Assembly: GCF_005795905.1 (NCBI RefSeq)
Contig: NZ_VAWE01000001.1
Coordinates: 6,189,001 to 6,253,000, forward strand
DNA from: Streptomyces marianii
GTDB taxonomy: Bacteria > Actinomycetota > Actinomycetes > Streptomycetales > Streptomycetaceae
Length of the DNA stretch: 64,000 bases
Direction of reading: 5' to 3'
Shown here: positions 1 through 8,666 of the stretch, piece after piece
How the letters are laid out: each line of letters opens with the position of its first letter
Numbering within the stretch: the first letter of the stretch is position 1
The notes under the pieces: generated by a model
Databases searched by the model: none
Seen by the model: only the letters and a program-made list of their open reading frames with translations
What the model was told of the DNA's origin: nothing
Program-made: the position numbers and the translations under genes

Positions 1-504
1 GAGAAGATCCGCGCCCTGATCCAGCACGGTCTGGTCGACGTCTCGGCCGGTCCCGAGGCCGAGGTGGAGCTGGACGCGAGCAGCGGACGCTTCGTGGTGC
101 GCGGCGGTGTCACCGGCGCCGAACTGCCGGTCGACATCCTCGTCGACTCGCGTGTGCACCCCTTCGACGCCGAGAACGACGTCCTGCCGATCTACCCGAA
201 CCTGCTGCGGCGCGGGCTCGTCCGCAAGTGGCGCAACCCGGGCGTCGGCGAGCCGGATTTCGCTCCCGGTGGCCTGGATCTCACGGAGGACTTCCACCCG
301 GTGCGCGCCGACGGCGAGGTGGACCGGCGGCTCACCCTGCTCGGCCCGCCCAGCGAGGGCGTGATGTTCTTCCAGTTGGGCGCGTTGCGCCCGAACCAGA
401 ACCATCACGTCATGCAGGACATCCTGTGCTGGATGCGGGAGTTCTGGGGACAGGACGGCACCGCCGCCGACACGGTCGGCGAGCGCATCACCACAGGGGT
501 CTGA
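1..504 (+). CDS. C-terminal part of a probable FAD/NAD(P)-binding protein (5' end outside window)
   Basis: The reading frame is open from base 1 to a TGA at 502-504, so the gene begins upstream of the window. Visible residues include DILVDSRVHPFD, a PGGLDLTEDFHPV stretch and a GVMFFQLGALRPNQNHH end. These resemble the C-terminal part of large actinobacterial FAD-NAD(P)-binding proteins of the lysine-monooxygenase-like type that occur in biosynthetic clusters. The nucleotide-binding motifs themselves are not in view, so the assignment rests on overall resemblance and is tentative. The stop lies 3 bases before the ATG of the next gene, which shows that it is the upstream member of the operon. 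Confidence 0.5.
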   Translation, partial: EKIRALIQHGLVDVSAGPEAEVELDASSGRFVVRGGVTGAELPVDILVDSRVHPFDAENDVLPIYPNLLRRGLVRKWRNPGVGEPDFAPGGLDLTEDFHPVRADGEVDRRLTLLGPPSEGVMFFQLGALRPNQNHHVMQDILCWMREFWGQDGTAADTVGERITTGV

Positions 505-507
505 GAG

Positions 508-1221
508 ATGGCGAACACACACGGCGAAAGCGCCGAACGGCTCGGCGAGATCGCGGCGATCCACGCCCGCCTGCGCGAGGACGCGGCGGCGCTGGACGAC
601 GCGGCGGCACGCGAGGCGACCGAGCTGCCGGGCTGGAGCAGGGGACACGTCCTCACCCACCTCGGCGACCTGGCCCGCGCCTTCGCCCGCCAGGCGCGCT
701 ACGCCGTCGAGGGCCGCACCGTAGAGGTGTACGACGGCGGTCGGCCCGGCCGTGACGCGGCCATCGAGCGGGGCGCGGGGCGTTCCGCGGCGGAGCTGCG
801 GGAGGGGCTGGAGGACGGGCTCACACAACTGGAGGAGGCGTGGGCCAAGCTGGGCCCCGACGACTGGAGCCTGCGCTGTGCCTACCGCGATGCGGATCTG
901 CTGGCCACCCAGCTGTGCTGGTGGCGCGAGGCGCACATCCACTACGCCGACCTGGGCACCGGCTACCGGCCCGAGGAATGGGGCGACGGCCTCGGCGCGC
1001 ACCTCGTCGGATACCTGCTGCCCCGGCTGCCCGATGCCCGCACCACGGTGCTGCTGTCCGGCGACACGACGCGCCGCTGGAAGCACGGTTCGGGCGCCCC
1101 GACCACGGTCCACGGCACCCAGAACACCCTGGCCGCCTGGCTCGCTGGGCGGTCCGCCGCCCAGCTGCCCAAGGCCTACGGGTCCACCGATTCCCTGCCG
1201 GACCTGGGCCCCTGGCCCTGA
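508..1221 (+). CDS. Mycothiol-dependent maleylpyruvate isomerase-like (MDMPI/DinB) enzyme
   Basis: This 237-residue protein has the MDMPI N-terminal domain: a four-helix DinB-like bundle with the GWSRGHVLTHL signature. His51, Glu141 and His145 sit at the spacing of the zinc ligands of the Corynebacterium maleylpyruvate isomerase, so metal binding is probably intact. Family members use mycothiol as cofactor or thiol donor for isomerisation, or for thiol transfer in natural-product pathways. In this cluster it may act on an electrophilic intermediate; that role is inference. It starts 3 bases after the preceding stop and is clearly co-transcribed with the flavin and ATP-grasp genes downstream. 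Confidence 0.8.
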   Translation: MANTHGESAERLGEIAAIHARLREDAAALDDAAAREATELPGWSRGHVLTHLGDLARAFARQARYAVEGRTVEVYDGGRPGRDAAIERGAGRSAAELREGLEDGLTQLEEAWAKLGPDDWSLRCAYRDADLLATQLCWWREAHIHYADLGTGYRPEEWGDGLGAHLVGYLLPRLPDARTTVLLSGDTTRRWKHGSGAPTTVHGTQNTLAAWLAGRSAAQLPKAYGSTDSLPDLGPWP

Positions 1222-1287
1222 TCACGGCGTCGGACACCGCACCGCGCGGGCCCGGAACACCACGCACGACAGAAGGAGACCACAGGC

Positions 1288-1929
1288 ATGGCGGCACAGA
1301 CACAGACTCTCAGCGGTGACACCACCTTGGTGCTGCCCGAGTTCGACACCCCGCCGCAGGACCCCTACCCGCTGATGCGTGCCTGGCTGGACTCCGCGGT
1401 GGCCCGCGAGGTCCGCGAGCCGTACGCGGCGGTGCTGGCCACCGCCGACCGGTCGGGCCGGGCGTCGAGCCGGGTGCTGCTGGTCAAGGAGATCGACGAC
1501 CGGGGGCTGCGGTTCACCAGTTTCAGGGGCAGCCGCAAGGGCCAGGACCTGGCCGAGACGCCCTGGGGGTCGCTCACCTTCTACTGGCGGGAGACGCTCC
1601 AGCAGCTCACCGTACAGGGCCCGGTGGAGGTCCTCACCGGCGCGGAGTCCGACGAGCTGTTCGCCCGGCGGCCGCTCGCCGCGCAGGCCACCACAGCGGT
1701 CTCCCGGCAGAGCCGCCCCCTCAAGGACGAGGCCGAGCTCAAGGCCGGTGCGAAGGCGCTGGTCGCCGCGGGCGGCCCGGTCGCCCGCCCCGACGAGTGG
1801 ACCGGCTACCGGCTCGTGCCGCAGGCCATCGAGTTCTGGTATGGCAGCCCCGACCGACTGCACCGGCGACTGCGCTACGACCGCGGCGCGGACAGCGCCG
1901 ACTGGACGCACCAGCGGCTCCAGCCCTGA
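1288..1929 (+). CDS. PhzG/PdxH-like FMN oxidase (PPOX family)
   Basis: This 213-residue protein has the pyridoxamine-phosphate-oxidase split-barrel fold. An N-terminal DPYPLMRAWLDSA region is followed by the FMN-binding SSRVLLVKEID and TSFRGSRKGQDL segments. A C-terminal PdxH-type dimerisation stretch contains RLHRRLRYDR and ends WTHQRLQP. A good AGAAGGAG ribosome site lies just upstream of the ATG. Enzymes of this group either make pyridoxal phosphate or, as with PhzG, oxidise a late pathway intermediate. The location inside a biosynthetic operon favours the latter. The substrate cannot be told from sequence. Confidence 0.8.
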   Translation: MAAQTQTLSGDTTLVLPEFDTPPQDPYPLMRAWLDSAVAREVREPYAAVLATADRSGRASSRVLLVKEIDDRGLRFTSFRGSRKGQDLAETPWGSLTFYWRETLQQLTVQGPVEVLTGAESDELFARRPLAAQATTAVSRQSRPLKDEAELKAGAKALVAAGGPVARPDEWTGYRLVPQAIEFWYGSPDRLHRRLRYDRGADSADWTHQRLQP

Positions 1930-1974
1930 GGTCCTCGATCCTCATCCGATCAGCAACAAGCTTGGAGAGACCCC

Positions 1975-3330
1975 ATGTACGCTACCGAGCCGCTCCAGGC
2001 GGTGGCAGGCGACCTGGTCAGCACGATGCGCCGACATCGCCCGCCGGATTGCGCGGGCACCTCGGGCGCCGTCCAGGCCTGGCACCGCACCAGCGGACGC
2101 TTCGCGGAGGGCCGGGTCAGCGACATCAGCGTCCAGCGGGGCGAGGGCACGTCCGCCAGGTACGTGCTCCGCGACGGCTTCCGGCACCGCTCGGTGTCGG
2201 GCCTCGATCCGTACGCCGCCGTCCTCGACGGGGACGGAGGCCGTGCCCCGGCCGGCGCGGGACCGGGGCGGACCGCCAGGGGCGGCACCGGGCCGGAGTG
2301 GATGGAGATCTCCTCCGTCCTGTCCGTGCTTCGCGATCTGGAGAAGTCGGCCCGGGACCTCGACCCCGCGGTGGCCCAGGTCGTCATCGACTTCGAGCTG
2401 AGCGAACAGGACATGGTCCTCGCCCAGGACGACCGGATACGCGAGGAACACCGGCTGCTCAGCTACCTCACCGTGCGGGTCATCGCCCGCAGAGGCGGCC
2501 GGATGTCCACTGGCTTCTACACCCCCGGCATCAGCGGCACCCTGGACGGCATCGACGCCGCGGCCGCCGGCATCGAGGTCGCCCGGCGCGCGGTGACCGG
2601 CCTCGACGCCCGGCCCGCCCCGATGGGCCACCTCCCGGTCGTGGTGGCCGGGGGGCGCGGCATGGTCCTGCTCCACGAGGCGTGCTGCCACCCGCTGGAG
2701 GGCGACGAGGTGCTGCGCGGTTCCGTCTACGCCGGGCGGCTCGGCGAGACCATCGCCTCCCCGCTGGTCACCATCACGGACGACCCCACCGTCCCCGGGG
2801 CGGTCGGCTCCTTCGGCCACGACGACGAGGGCACGGCCGGGACACCGACGACGCTCATCGAGAACGGCGTCCTCAAGGGCTATCTGACGGACCAGGAGTC
2901 AGCCGCGCGGCTCGGCCTCCCGTCCAGCGGCAACGGCCGGTGCACCACCGTGCTGCACCCGCCGCAGCCCCGGATGACGAACACCTGCCTCGCGGTCGGC
3001 ACGGCCGGCGTTGATGACATCGTCTCCGGCACCGAGTTCGGGATCTTCGCCCAGCATGTCGGCGGTGGCGAGGTCATCGAGTCCACGGGCGAGTTCACCT
3101 TCCGTGTGACCAACGGCTTCCTGATCGAGAACGGCAGGATCACCGACCCCATCGAGGAAACCACCATCACAGGAACAGGAACCCAGGTGCTCAGGGACAT
3201 CGACGCGATAGCCGACGACCCCGTCGTCGGGGCGGCCAAGTGCGGCAAGTTCGGCCAGTGGGTTCCGGTGGGTGTCGTCGGGCCTACGCTGCGCGTGCGG
3301 TCGCTCCTGGTCGGCGGTACCGGACGATGA
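1975..3330 (+). CDS. TldD-like metalloprotease subunit
   Basis: The 451-residue product matches the TldD/PmbA family. The metal-binding motif HEACCHPLEGDE has His234, Glu235 and His239, followed by the conserved GTAGTPTTLIENG and VESTGEFTFRV-like segments. TldD forms a heterodimer with TldE that degrades unfolded or modified peptides and matures small peptides such as microcin B17. The stop overlaps the start of the tldE-like gene by ATGA, so the subunits are translationally coupled. A pair inside a cluster rich in ATP-grasp ligases suggests trimming of a peptide-like product or protection from it (inference). Confidence 0.87.
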   Translation: MYATEPLQAVAGDLVSTMRRHRPPDCAGTSGAVQAWHRTSGRFAEGRVSDISVQRGEGTSARYVLRDGFRHRSVSGLDPYAAVLDGDGGRAPAGAGPGRTARGGTGPEWMEISSVLSVLRDLEKSARDLDPAVAQVVIDFELSEQDMVLAQDDRIREEHRLLSYLTVRVIARRGGRMSTGFYTPGISGTLDGIDAAAAGIEVARRAVTGLDARPAPMGHLPVVVAGGRGMVLLHEACCHPLEGDEVLRGSVYAGRLGETIASPLVTITDDPTVPGAVGSFGHDDEGTAGTPTTLIENGVLKGYLTDQESAARLGLPSSGNGRCTTVLHPPQPRMTNTCLAVGTAGVDDIVSGTEFGIFAQHVGGGEVIESTGEFTFRVTNGFLIENGRITDPIEETTITGTGTQVLRDIDAIADDPVVGAAKCGKFGQWVPVGVVGPTLRVRSLLVGGTGR

Positions 3331-4631
3331 GTGAGGCGTCCGACTTCCTGAACGCGACCGCCGCCGACCGGGGCGCCGACTCCGAGGTGTGGGAGAACGC
3401 CCACGAGACTGACGAGCTGGTCTGCCGGGAGGGCCTGGTGGAACGCCGGGTCTCCACCGCCGCCACGGCCACCGCCCTGACCGTCTGGAAGGACGGGAGC
3501 GAGGGGTACGCCGTGCACATCCCCGGCGGAGCCGACGCCTCGCTCGTCGACACCGCCCTCGCGGTCGGCCGGACCCTGGGCTCCGCGGCTCCCGCGCCCG
3601 CCCGCCGCACCGGGCAGGCCGCGGGGCCCCGGACGCTCGCGGACCCGCAGCTCGACGAGACGGTGGCCCGGCGCCTCGCCGGACTCACCACGGGTGCCGC
3701 CGATGTGGACGTCGAGCTGCGCGCCAGGGCCGACCGGTCCCGGGTCCTGCTGCACCGGGCCGGCTGCGAGCCGCTGCGGCACACCACGGGCACCTTCCAG
3801 TTGCAGGCCCGGATCACCGCCAAGGGCCGCCGCGTCGGGTTCATCGCGCACCAGATGTTCGGGCGGTCGGTGGACGCCGTCCTCGAGGACGCCGAAGCCA
3901 CCGAGCTCGCCCAGCTGACGGCCCTCGCACGGGTACTGGCCCGCGAACCCGTGCCGCGCCTCTCCTACGACGACGTCCTCCTCGACGGGCGTGTGATGGC
4001 GAAGCTGTTCATGCTCGCCGTGCCCGCCTTCCAGCTGGACTCCGTCCTGGAGGGCCGCTCGCCGCTGGCCGGCCGCACCGGCGAGCGGATCGGCAGCGCG
4101 GGCCTGTCCCTCGTGGACGACCCGATGGCGGCGGGCAGCCCCCTGCCCACGCCCTGGGACGACGAGGGCACCGCGTGTGGGCCCACCACGCTGCTGGAGG
4201 ACGGCGAGCTGCGCGGCTTCCTCAGCTCGCGCCGCACCGCCGCCGAGGCGGGGACGGTGAGCACCGGTTCGGGCCGCCGCGGGCCCTCCGGCGAGATGCC
4301 CACCGTGCAGCCGGGGTTCCTGGCTCTGCGCCCCGCCGCCGCGCTGGGGGACGCCCCGCTCGACGGCCGGACCCTGCTGAAGGTGGTGCAGGCCAACGGC
4401 GCCCACACATCGAACGTCATCACCGGCGACTTCTCCATCGGCGCCAACGCGGTCCTCATCACCCCCGACGGCGTCCAGCACAACGCCGGCAACATCACCC
4501 TCGCCGGTAACGTGTTCGAACTGCTCGCCCGGATAGACGGCCACGACGGGCGGCTGCGGCTCAACCGCGGTCACACCTCCTTCGTCGCGAGCCCCGGCGT
4601 CTGGGCGTCCGGGCTCACGATCGGGCGGTAG
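3327..4631 (+). CDS. TldE/PmbA-like partner subunit
   Basis: The ATG at 3327 overlaps the tldD-like stop (ATGA), which is why this start was chosen over upstream in-frame codons. The 434-residue product has the TldE/PmbA fold: an N-terminal SEVWENAHETDELVCREG region, a central GRSVDAVLEDAE region and a glycine-rich C-terminus with GDFSIGANAVLI and HNAGNITLAGN. As in other TldE proteins the HExxxH metal motif is absent, so it is expected to be the non-catalytic half of the heterodimer. An MFS exporter follows after 7 bases. Confidence 0.84.
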   Translation: MSEASDFLNATAADRGADSEVWENAHETDELVCREGLVERRVSTAATATALTVWKDGSEGYAVHIPGGADASLVDTALAVGRTLGSAAPAPARRTGQAAGPRTLADPQLDETVARRLAGLTTGAADVDVELRARADRSRVLLHRAGCEPLRHTTGTFQLQARITAKGRRVGFIAHQMFGRSVDAVLEDAEATELAQLTALARVLAREPVPRLSYDDVLLDGRVMAKLFMLAVPAFQLDSVLEGRSPLAGRTGERIGSAGLSLVDDPMAAGSPLPTPWDDEGTACGPTTLLEDGELRGFLSSRRTAAEAGTVSTGSGRRGPSGEMPTVQPGFLALRPAAALGDAPLDGRTLLKVVQANGAHTSNVITGDFSIGANAVLITPDGVQHNAGNITLAGNVFELLARIDGHDGRLRLNRGHTSFVASPGVWASGLTIGR

Positions 4632-4638
4632 CCGCACC

Positions 4639-5886
4639 ATGTCACTGATCAAGCAACGGGACTTCCGCTTCTTCTGGGCCGCCCAGACGGCCAGTACGCT
4701 CGGCGCCAACATGAGTCGGGTCTCGCTGCCCCTGCTGGCCGCGACGACGCTGGCCGCCACCCCCTTCCAGATGGGGCTGCTCCAAGCGGCGCAGACCATC
4801 GCCTTCCTGCTCATCGGCCTGCCGGCGGGCACGCTGGTCGACCGGGCTCGCCGGCGGCCGATCCTCATCGCCTGCGACGGGCTGCGCGCGCTCTTCCTGG
4901 TGTTCCTGGTCATCGGGTTCGCCCTGGACCGCGTGGACTTCACCGGGCTGATGGCGGCGACCCTGGCGATCGGCTTCGCCACCGCCTTCTACGAGATCGC
5001 CTACCAGTCGTACATCCCGGCCGTGGTGGGACGGGCCCACCTCGTCGAGGGCAACGCCAAGCTGGAGAGCACCAACGCCGTGGCCCGACTCGCCGGCCCC
5101 ACCCTCGGCGGCTCGCTCGTGCAGCTGCTGGGCGCCACGCTCACCGTGGCCTCCCAGACCGTCGGCCATGTGGTGTCGGCCCTGCTGGTGACCCGGATAC
5201 GTACCGTCGAGGAGCGACCGCCCCGCGGGGAACGGCCCCGGATGGCGGCCGAGATCAGCAGCGGCCTGCGGTTCGTGCTGCGCCAGCCGGTGTTCCGGGC
5301 CATCACCGGCTCCGCCGCGACGTACAACTTCTTCTACGCGGTCATGCTGCCGCTGATGATGCTCCTGCTGGTCGAGGAGCTGGGGCTGTCAGGCACCACC
5401 GTCGGTGTGCTGATGGCGGTCAGCGGACTCGGCGGCATCCTCGGTGCGGCGGCGGCCGGCCGCCTCGCCCTGCGGTTCGGGCAGGTGCGCGTCATGTGGC
5501 TGGCGTACCTGGTGACGGTACCGACCACCCTGCTCATCCCGCTGGCCCACAGCGGCTGGGGAATCGCTCTGTTCGCCGTCCCCTGGTTCACCGTCAGCTT
5601 CGGCATCGTCGTCTACAACGTCGGCCAGGTCAGCATCCGGCAGGCCCTGTGCCCGCCGGAGATGCTGGGCCGGATGAACGCCAGCGTGCGGTTCATCGTC
5701 TGGGGCATCCTCTCGCTCGGCTCGCTGACCGGTGGTGCCCTCGGCAAGTGGATCGGCCTGCGCGGCGGCCTGTTCGTCGCGGGCGCCGGGATGACCGCCG
5801 GGGTCCTGTGGCTGCTCCTGTCCCGCCTGGTCCGGATGCGCGATCTGCCCGCCGAGCCCCGGGCGGTGCCGGCCCCCTCCCCCTGA
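4639..5886 (+). CDS. MFS efflux transporter
   Basis: This 415-residue membrane protein has about 12 hydrophobic helices. The loop between helices 2 and 3 carries the major-facilitator motif as GTLVDRARRRPILIACD. It resembles the EntS-like MFS_3 group that exports siderophores and other secondary metabolites. It lies within the operon, directly after the TldE-like gene, so export of, or self-resistance to, the cluster product is the natural role. The C-terminal tail after the last helix is short and polar. Confidence 0.85.
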   Translation: MSLIKQRDFRFFWAAQTASTLGANMSRVSLPLLAATTLAATPFQMGLLQAAQTIAFLLIGLPAGTLVDRARRRPILIACDGLRALFLVFLVIGFALDRVDFTGLMAATLAIGFATAFYEIAYQSYIPAVVGRAHLVEGNAKLESTNAVARLAGPTLGGSLVQLLGATLTVASQTVGHVVSALLVTRIRTVEERPPRGERPRMAAEISSGLRFVLRQPVFRAITGSAATYNFFYAVMLPLMMLLLVEELGLSGTTVGVLMAVSGLGGILGAAAAGRLALRFGQVRVMWLAYLVTVPTTLLIPLAHSGWGIALFAVPWFTVSFGIVVYNVGQVSIRQALCPPEMLGRMNASVRFIVWGILSLGSLTGGALGKWIGLRGGLFVAGAGMTAGVLWLLLSRLVRMRDLPAEPRAVPAPSP

Positions 5887-5937
5887 CGAGCCCCGAAACC
5901 GACCGGCCCCCGAAGAAACTGATCAAGGAGAACCCCC

Positions 5938-7218
5938 ATGTCCGACCGGAAGACTCCCCGTTACGTGGTCTTCGTCGAGTCCCCCCTGACCGGCGCGGGC
6001 CAGGACTGCGCCCGATTCCTGCTGGAGCAGGGCGTGACCCCGGTCGTGGTGGCGGCCCGGCCCCCGGCCATGGCGCCCTCGCTGATCCGCGACTACGCCG
6101 AGCTGGGCGTGGAGGTCCGCGCCTGCGACACCCACGACGCCGACGCCGTCGCCGACGCCTGCCGGGAGATCGCCGCGGACGGCGAACTCGTCGGAGTCGC
6201 CTCGGTGTACGAGTACTACTGCGACATGGGCGCCCAGGTGGCCGCCCTGCTGGGAGTGCCCGGCCCCGACCCGGCGGCCGTGGCCGCCTGCCGTTCCAAG
6301 GCGTCCATGCGCGCCGCGATGGCCTCGACGCCCGGTCTCAACCCGCGCTTCGAGGTGTGCTCGTCGGCGGAGGAGGCCGCGTCCGCCGCGGCCTCGATCG
6401 GGTTCCCGGTCGTGGTGAAGCCGCTGGACCTCACCGGCAGCCTGTGGGTGCGACGGTGCGGGACGGCCGAGGAGGTCGACGCGATCACCCGGGAGATCAT
6501 GGGGATCGGCGAGTACCTCGGCCAGGAGGTGGCCCCCCGGGTGGTCGTCGAGGAGTACGTCCCCGGCGCCGAGTACTCCGCGGAGGTCATGCACGGCAAG
6601 GTGCTCGGCCTCACCGAGAAGATCTGCAGCGCGCCCCCGCTGTTCCTGGAGATGGGTCACATCTTCCCGGCGGCGGTCACCGGCGACCGGGAGCGCCTGC
6701 TCGTCGAGAAGGCCGAGCAGGCCGTCAAGGCGATCGGGCTGACCTGGGGCCCCGCCCATGTCGAGCTCAAGCTGACCGCCGGCGACAAGGACGCCCGGGT
6801 CATCGAGGTCAACGGGCGGATCGCCGGTGACCGGATTCCCGAAGCGGTGCGGATCGCCAGCGGCGTCGACATGTGCCGCCTCCACATGACCGCGCTGCTG
6901 GGCGACACCCCCGACCTGAACGTCGTCTGCGACCGCACCGCGGTCGTCCACTTCCTGATGTCGGCGCCGCTCGGCCGCCTCGACGCCATCGACGGCGTTG
7001 CCGAGGCGCAGGCCCTGGAGGGCGTGCACGAGGTGCACATGCGTCCCGGCGTGCAGCCGGGCATGGTCTACCGGGCCAACGGGTCGAACCGGGACCGCGC
7101 CGCCTGGATCATCGCCGAGGGAGCCGACCGCGACGAGGCGCTCGGCCGCGCCGTGGCGGCGGGCGAGAAGCTGACCTTCACCTGGTCGCCGGTGGACGAG
7201 TCCGAGGTCAGGGGCTAG
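5938..7218 (+). CDS. ATP-grasp ligase 1
   Basis: The 426-residue protein has the three-part ATP-grasp fold. An N-terminal Rossmann-like domain is followed by an ATP-binding segment with FPVVVKPLDLTGS and EEYVPGAEYSAEV. The catalytic part has HVELKLTAGDKDARVIEVNGRIAGD, in which Glu and Asn would bind magnesium. Such enzymes form amide bonds through an acyl-phosphate, typically joining amino acids (L-amino-acid ligase or carnosine-synthase type). A strong AAGGAGAACCCCC ribosome site precedes the ATG. It is one of three divergent ATP-grasp proteins in this operon, so each may make a different bond. Substrates are unknown. Confidence 0.85.
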   Translation: MSDRKTPRYVVFVESPLTGAGQDCARFLLEQGVTPVVVAARPPAMAPSLIRDYAELGVEVRACDTHDADAVADACREIAADGELVGVASVYEYYCDMGAQVAALLGVPGPDPAAVAACRSKASMRAAMASTPGLNPRFEVCSSAEEAASAAASIGFPVVVKPLDLTGSLWVRRCGTAEEVDAITREIMGIGEYLGQEVAPRVVVEEYVPGAEYSAEVMHGKVLGLTEKICSAPPLFLEMGHIFPAAVTGDRERLLVEKAEQAVKAIGLTWGPAHVELKLTAGDKDARVIEVNGRIAGDRIPEAVRIASGVDMCRLHMTALLGDTPDLNVVCDRTAVVHFLMSAPLGRLDAIDGVAEAQALEGVHEVHMRPGVQPGMVYRANGSNRDRAAWIIAEGADRDEALGRAVAAGEKLTFTWSPVDESEVRG

Positions 7219-7223
7219 CCGTC

Positions 7224-8666
7224 GTGCCAACCACCCCCGAGCACCGCCCGGTGCGCTTCGCAGCGGGCGAGGCGCACCGGGCACCGCTCACCTGGAGCCA
7301 GCGGTACTACCTGGCCGAGACGGACGCCGCCCGGCCGCTGGGGCGCGGGCTCGCCATCAGGAGGCTCTACGAGCTGCGGCCCGGTGTGAGCGAACAGGAC
7401 GTCGTGGCGGCCCTGCGCGACCTGCTGCATCGCTTCGAGGGCCTGCGCAGCACGGTCGTCCGCGAAACGGTCGGTGCGGATGCCGGAGCCGGTCAGCACG
7501 TCCACCCGGAGGGCGTCTTGCGCCTCGCCGTCCACGCCGTGGACGGCGAGGCCCAGGCCGCGGAGGCCGCGGCCGCCGTGCTGGACGCCCTGGCCGCGAA
7601 GCCGTTCGAGGTCGCCGAAGAGTGGCCAGTGCGCGCGGCGCTGATCGGCCCCGCGGGCTCACCCCGTTTCCTGGCGCTGGTGTTCAGCCACGTCGCGGTG
7701 GACGCGTTCGCTCTGCTGCCGGTCACCGACCACCTCGTCGCCGCCGTCGCCGTACGCCGTCCCGAGTGGCCGCCCGCCCGGAGCCGGGACGCGGGTCGCA
7801 GCCCTCGGGAACAGGCCGCCGCCGAGGCGGCCGAGCCGTCCCGCCGCACGGCGGAGCGCGCCCTGCGGCGAGCGGCCGAAGCCTTCCGCGCCATGCCGGC
7901 CGCGCCCCCTGCCCAGGGCCCCCCGGACGATGCCGGGTCCGCCGACCGGTGCCGGTTCCTGTCGCGCACCTCGCCCGCGCTGGACCTGGCGGCCGGTGCC
8001 GTGTCGCTGCGCACGGGGGAGGGCGTCGCCACCGTGCTCGCCGCTGCCATGGTCGCGGTCGACGCCCACCTCGCGGACAGCCCGACGGGGTACCTCCAGC
8101 TGCTCGCCGCAAACCGGTCGCGCCCCGAGACCGTCAACGCCGTGGTGCCCTGTTCACAACCCGTGCCGTGCTGTGTGCCCGTGGCGGGCTCGTCCTTTCC
8201 CGAGTTGGTCCGTGCCACCGCCTCGGCCACTCTGGGCGCGCTGCGCTTCGGTTCGTATCCGCCGGACCGGCTGGCCGGGCTGCACCGTGCCGTCGAACGG
8301 GAGCGGGGGGTCCGCCTGGACATCACGCCCACGTTCAACTACCGGCCCCGGGCGAGCGCCCTGCCCCGTCGCGTCGTCACCGCGGCGGAGCTGGAGGAGT
8401 CCGCCGCGGCCGGTGCCACCCGCTGGGTTCCCAGCGATCTGGTCTGGCGGTCCAGCCGCTATCTGAGCGCCGACGTCAGCGAGTCCGGTATCCGGCTGGT
8501 GCTCCAGGTGGACACCCGGGTGCACACCCCCCGCTGGGCCGAGCACTGGATGGCGGCGCTGGAGCGGCTGCTGTGCGCGGCTGCGACCCGGGAGGTGACC
8601 GCAGAGGAGCTGCGGCGCGTGGTGAAAGAGTCACAACCGACACGTCAGGAGTCGAGATGTCGCTGA
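7224..8666 (+). CDS. Stand-alone condensation-domain-like acyltransferase
   Basis: The chosen GTG lies 5 bases after the ATP-grasp 1 stop and gives a 480-residue protein. The N-terminus begins the CoA-dependent acyltransferase/condensation fold (APLTWSQRYYLAET). The active site is SHVAVDAF, with His156 and Asp160 forming HxxxD; the first His of the usual HHxxxDG is replaced by Ser. No carrier or adenylation domain is attached, so it would act in trans as a PapA-like acyltransferase or a free-standing condensation enzyme, joining an activated acyl group to an amine or alcohol. It overlaps the next ATP-grasp gene by 10 bases. Confidence 0.72.
   Translation: MPTTPEHRPVRFAAGEAHRAPLTWSQRYYLAETDAARPLGRGLAIRRLYELRPGVSEQDVVAALRDLLHRFEGLRSTVVRETVGADAGAGQHVHPEGVLRLAVHAVDGEAQAAEAAAAVLDALAAKPFEVAEEWPVRAALIGPAGSPRFLALVFSHVAVDAFALLPVTDHLVAAVAVRRPEWPPARSRDAGRSPREQAAAEAAEPSRRTAERALRRAAEAFRAMPAAPPAQGPPDDAGSADRCRFLSRTSPALDLAAGAVSLRTGEGVATVLAAAMVAVDAHLADSPTGYLQLLAANRSRPETVNAVVPCSQPVPCCVPVAGSSFPELVRATASATLGALRFGSYPPDRLAGLHRAVERERGVRLDITPTFNYRPRASALPRRVVTAAELEESAAAGATRWVPSDLVWRSSRYLSADVSESGIRLVLQVDTRVHTPRWAEHWMAALERLLCAAATREVTAEELRRVVKESQPTRQESRCR

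Noticed and set aside
2880..4982. A 700-codon open frame on the minus strand opposite tldE and the MFS gene
   Set aside because: Shadow frame caused by high GC. The plus-strand genes have recognisable motifs and ribosome sites, whereas this frame has no family features.
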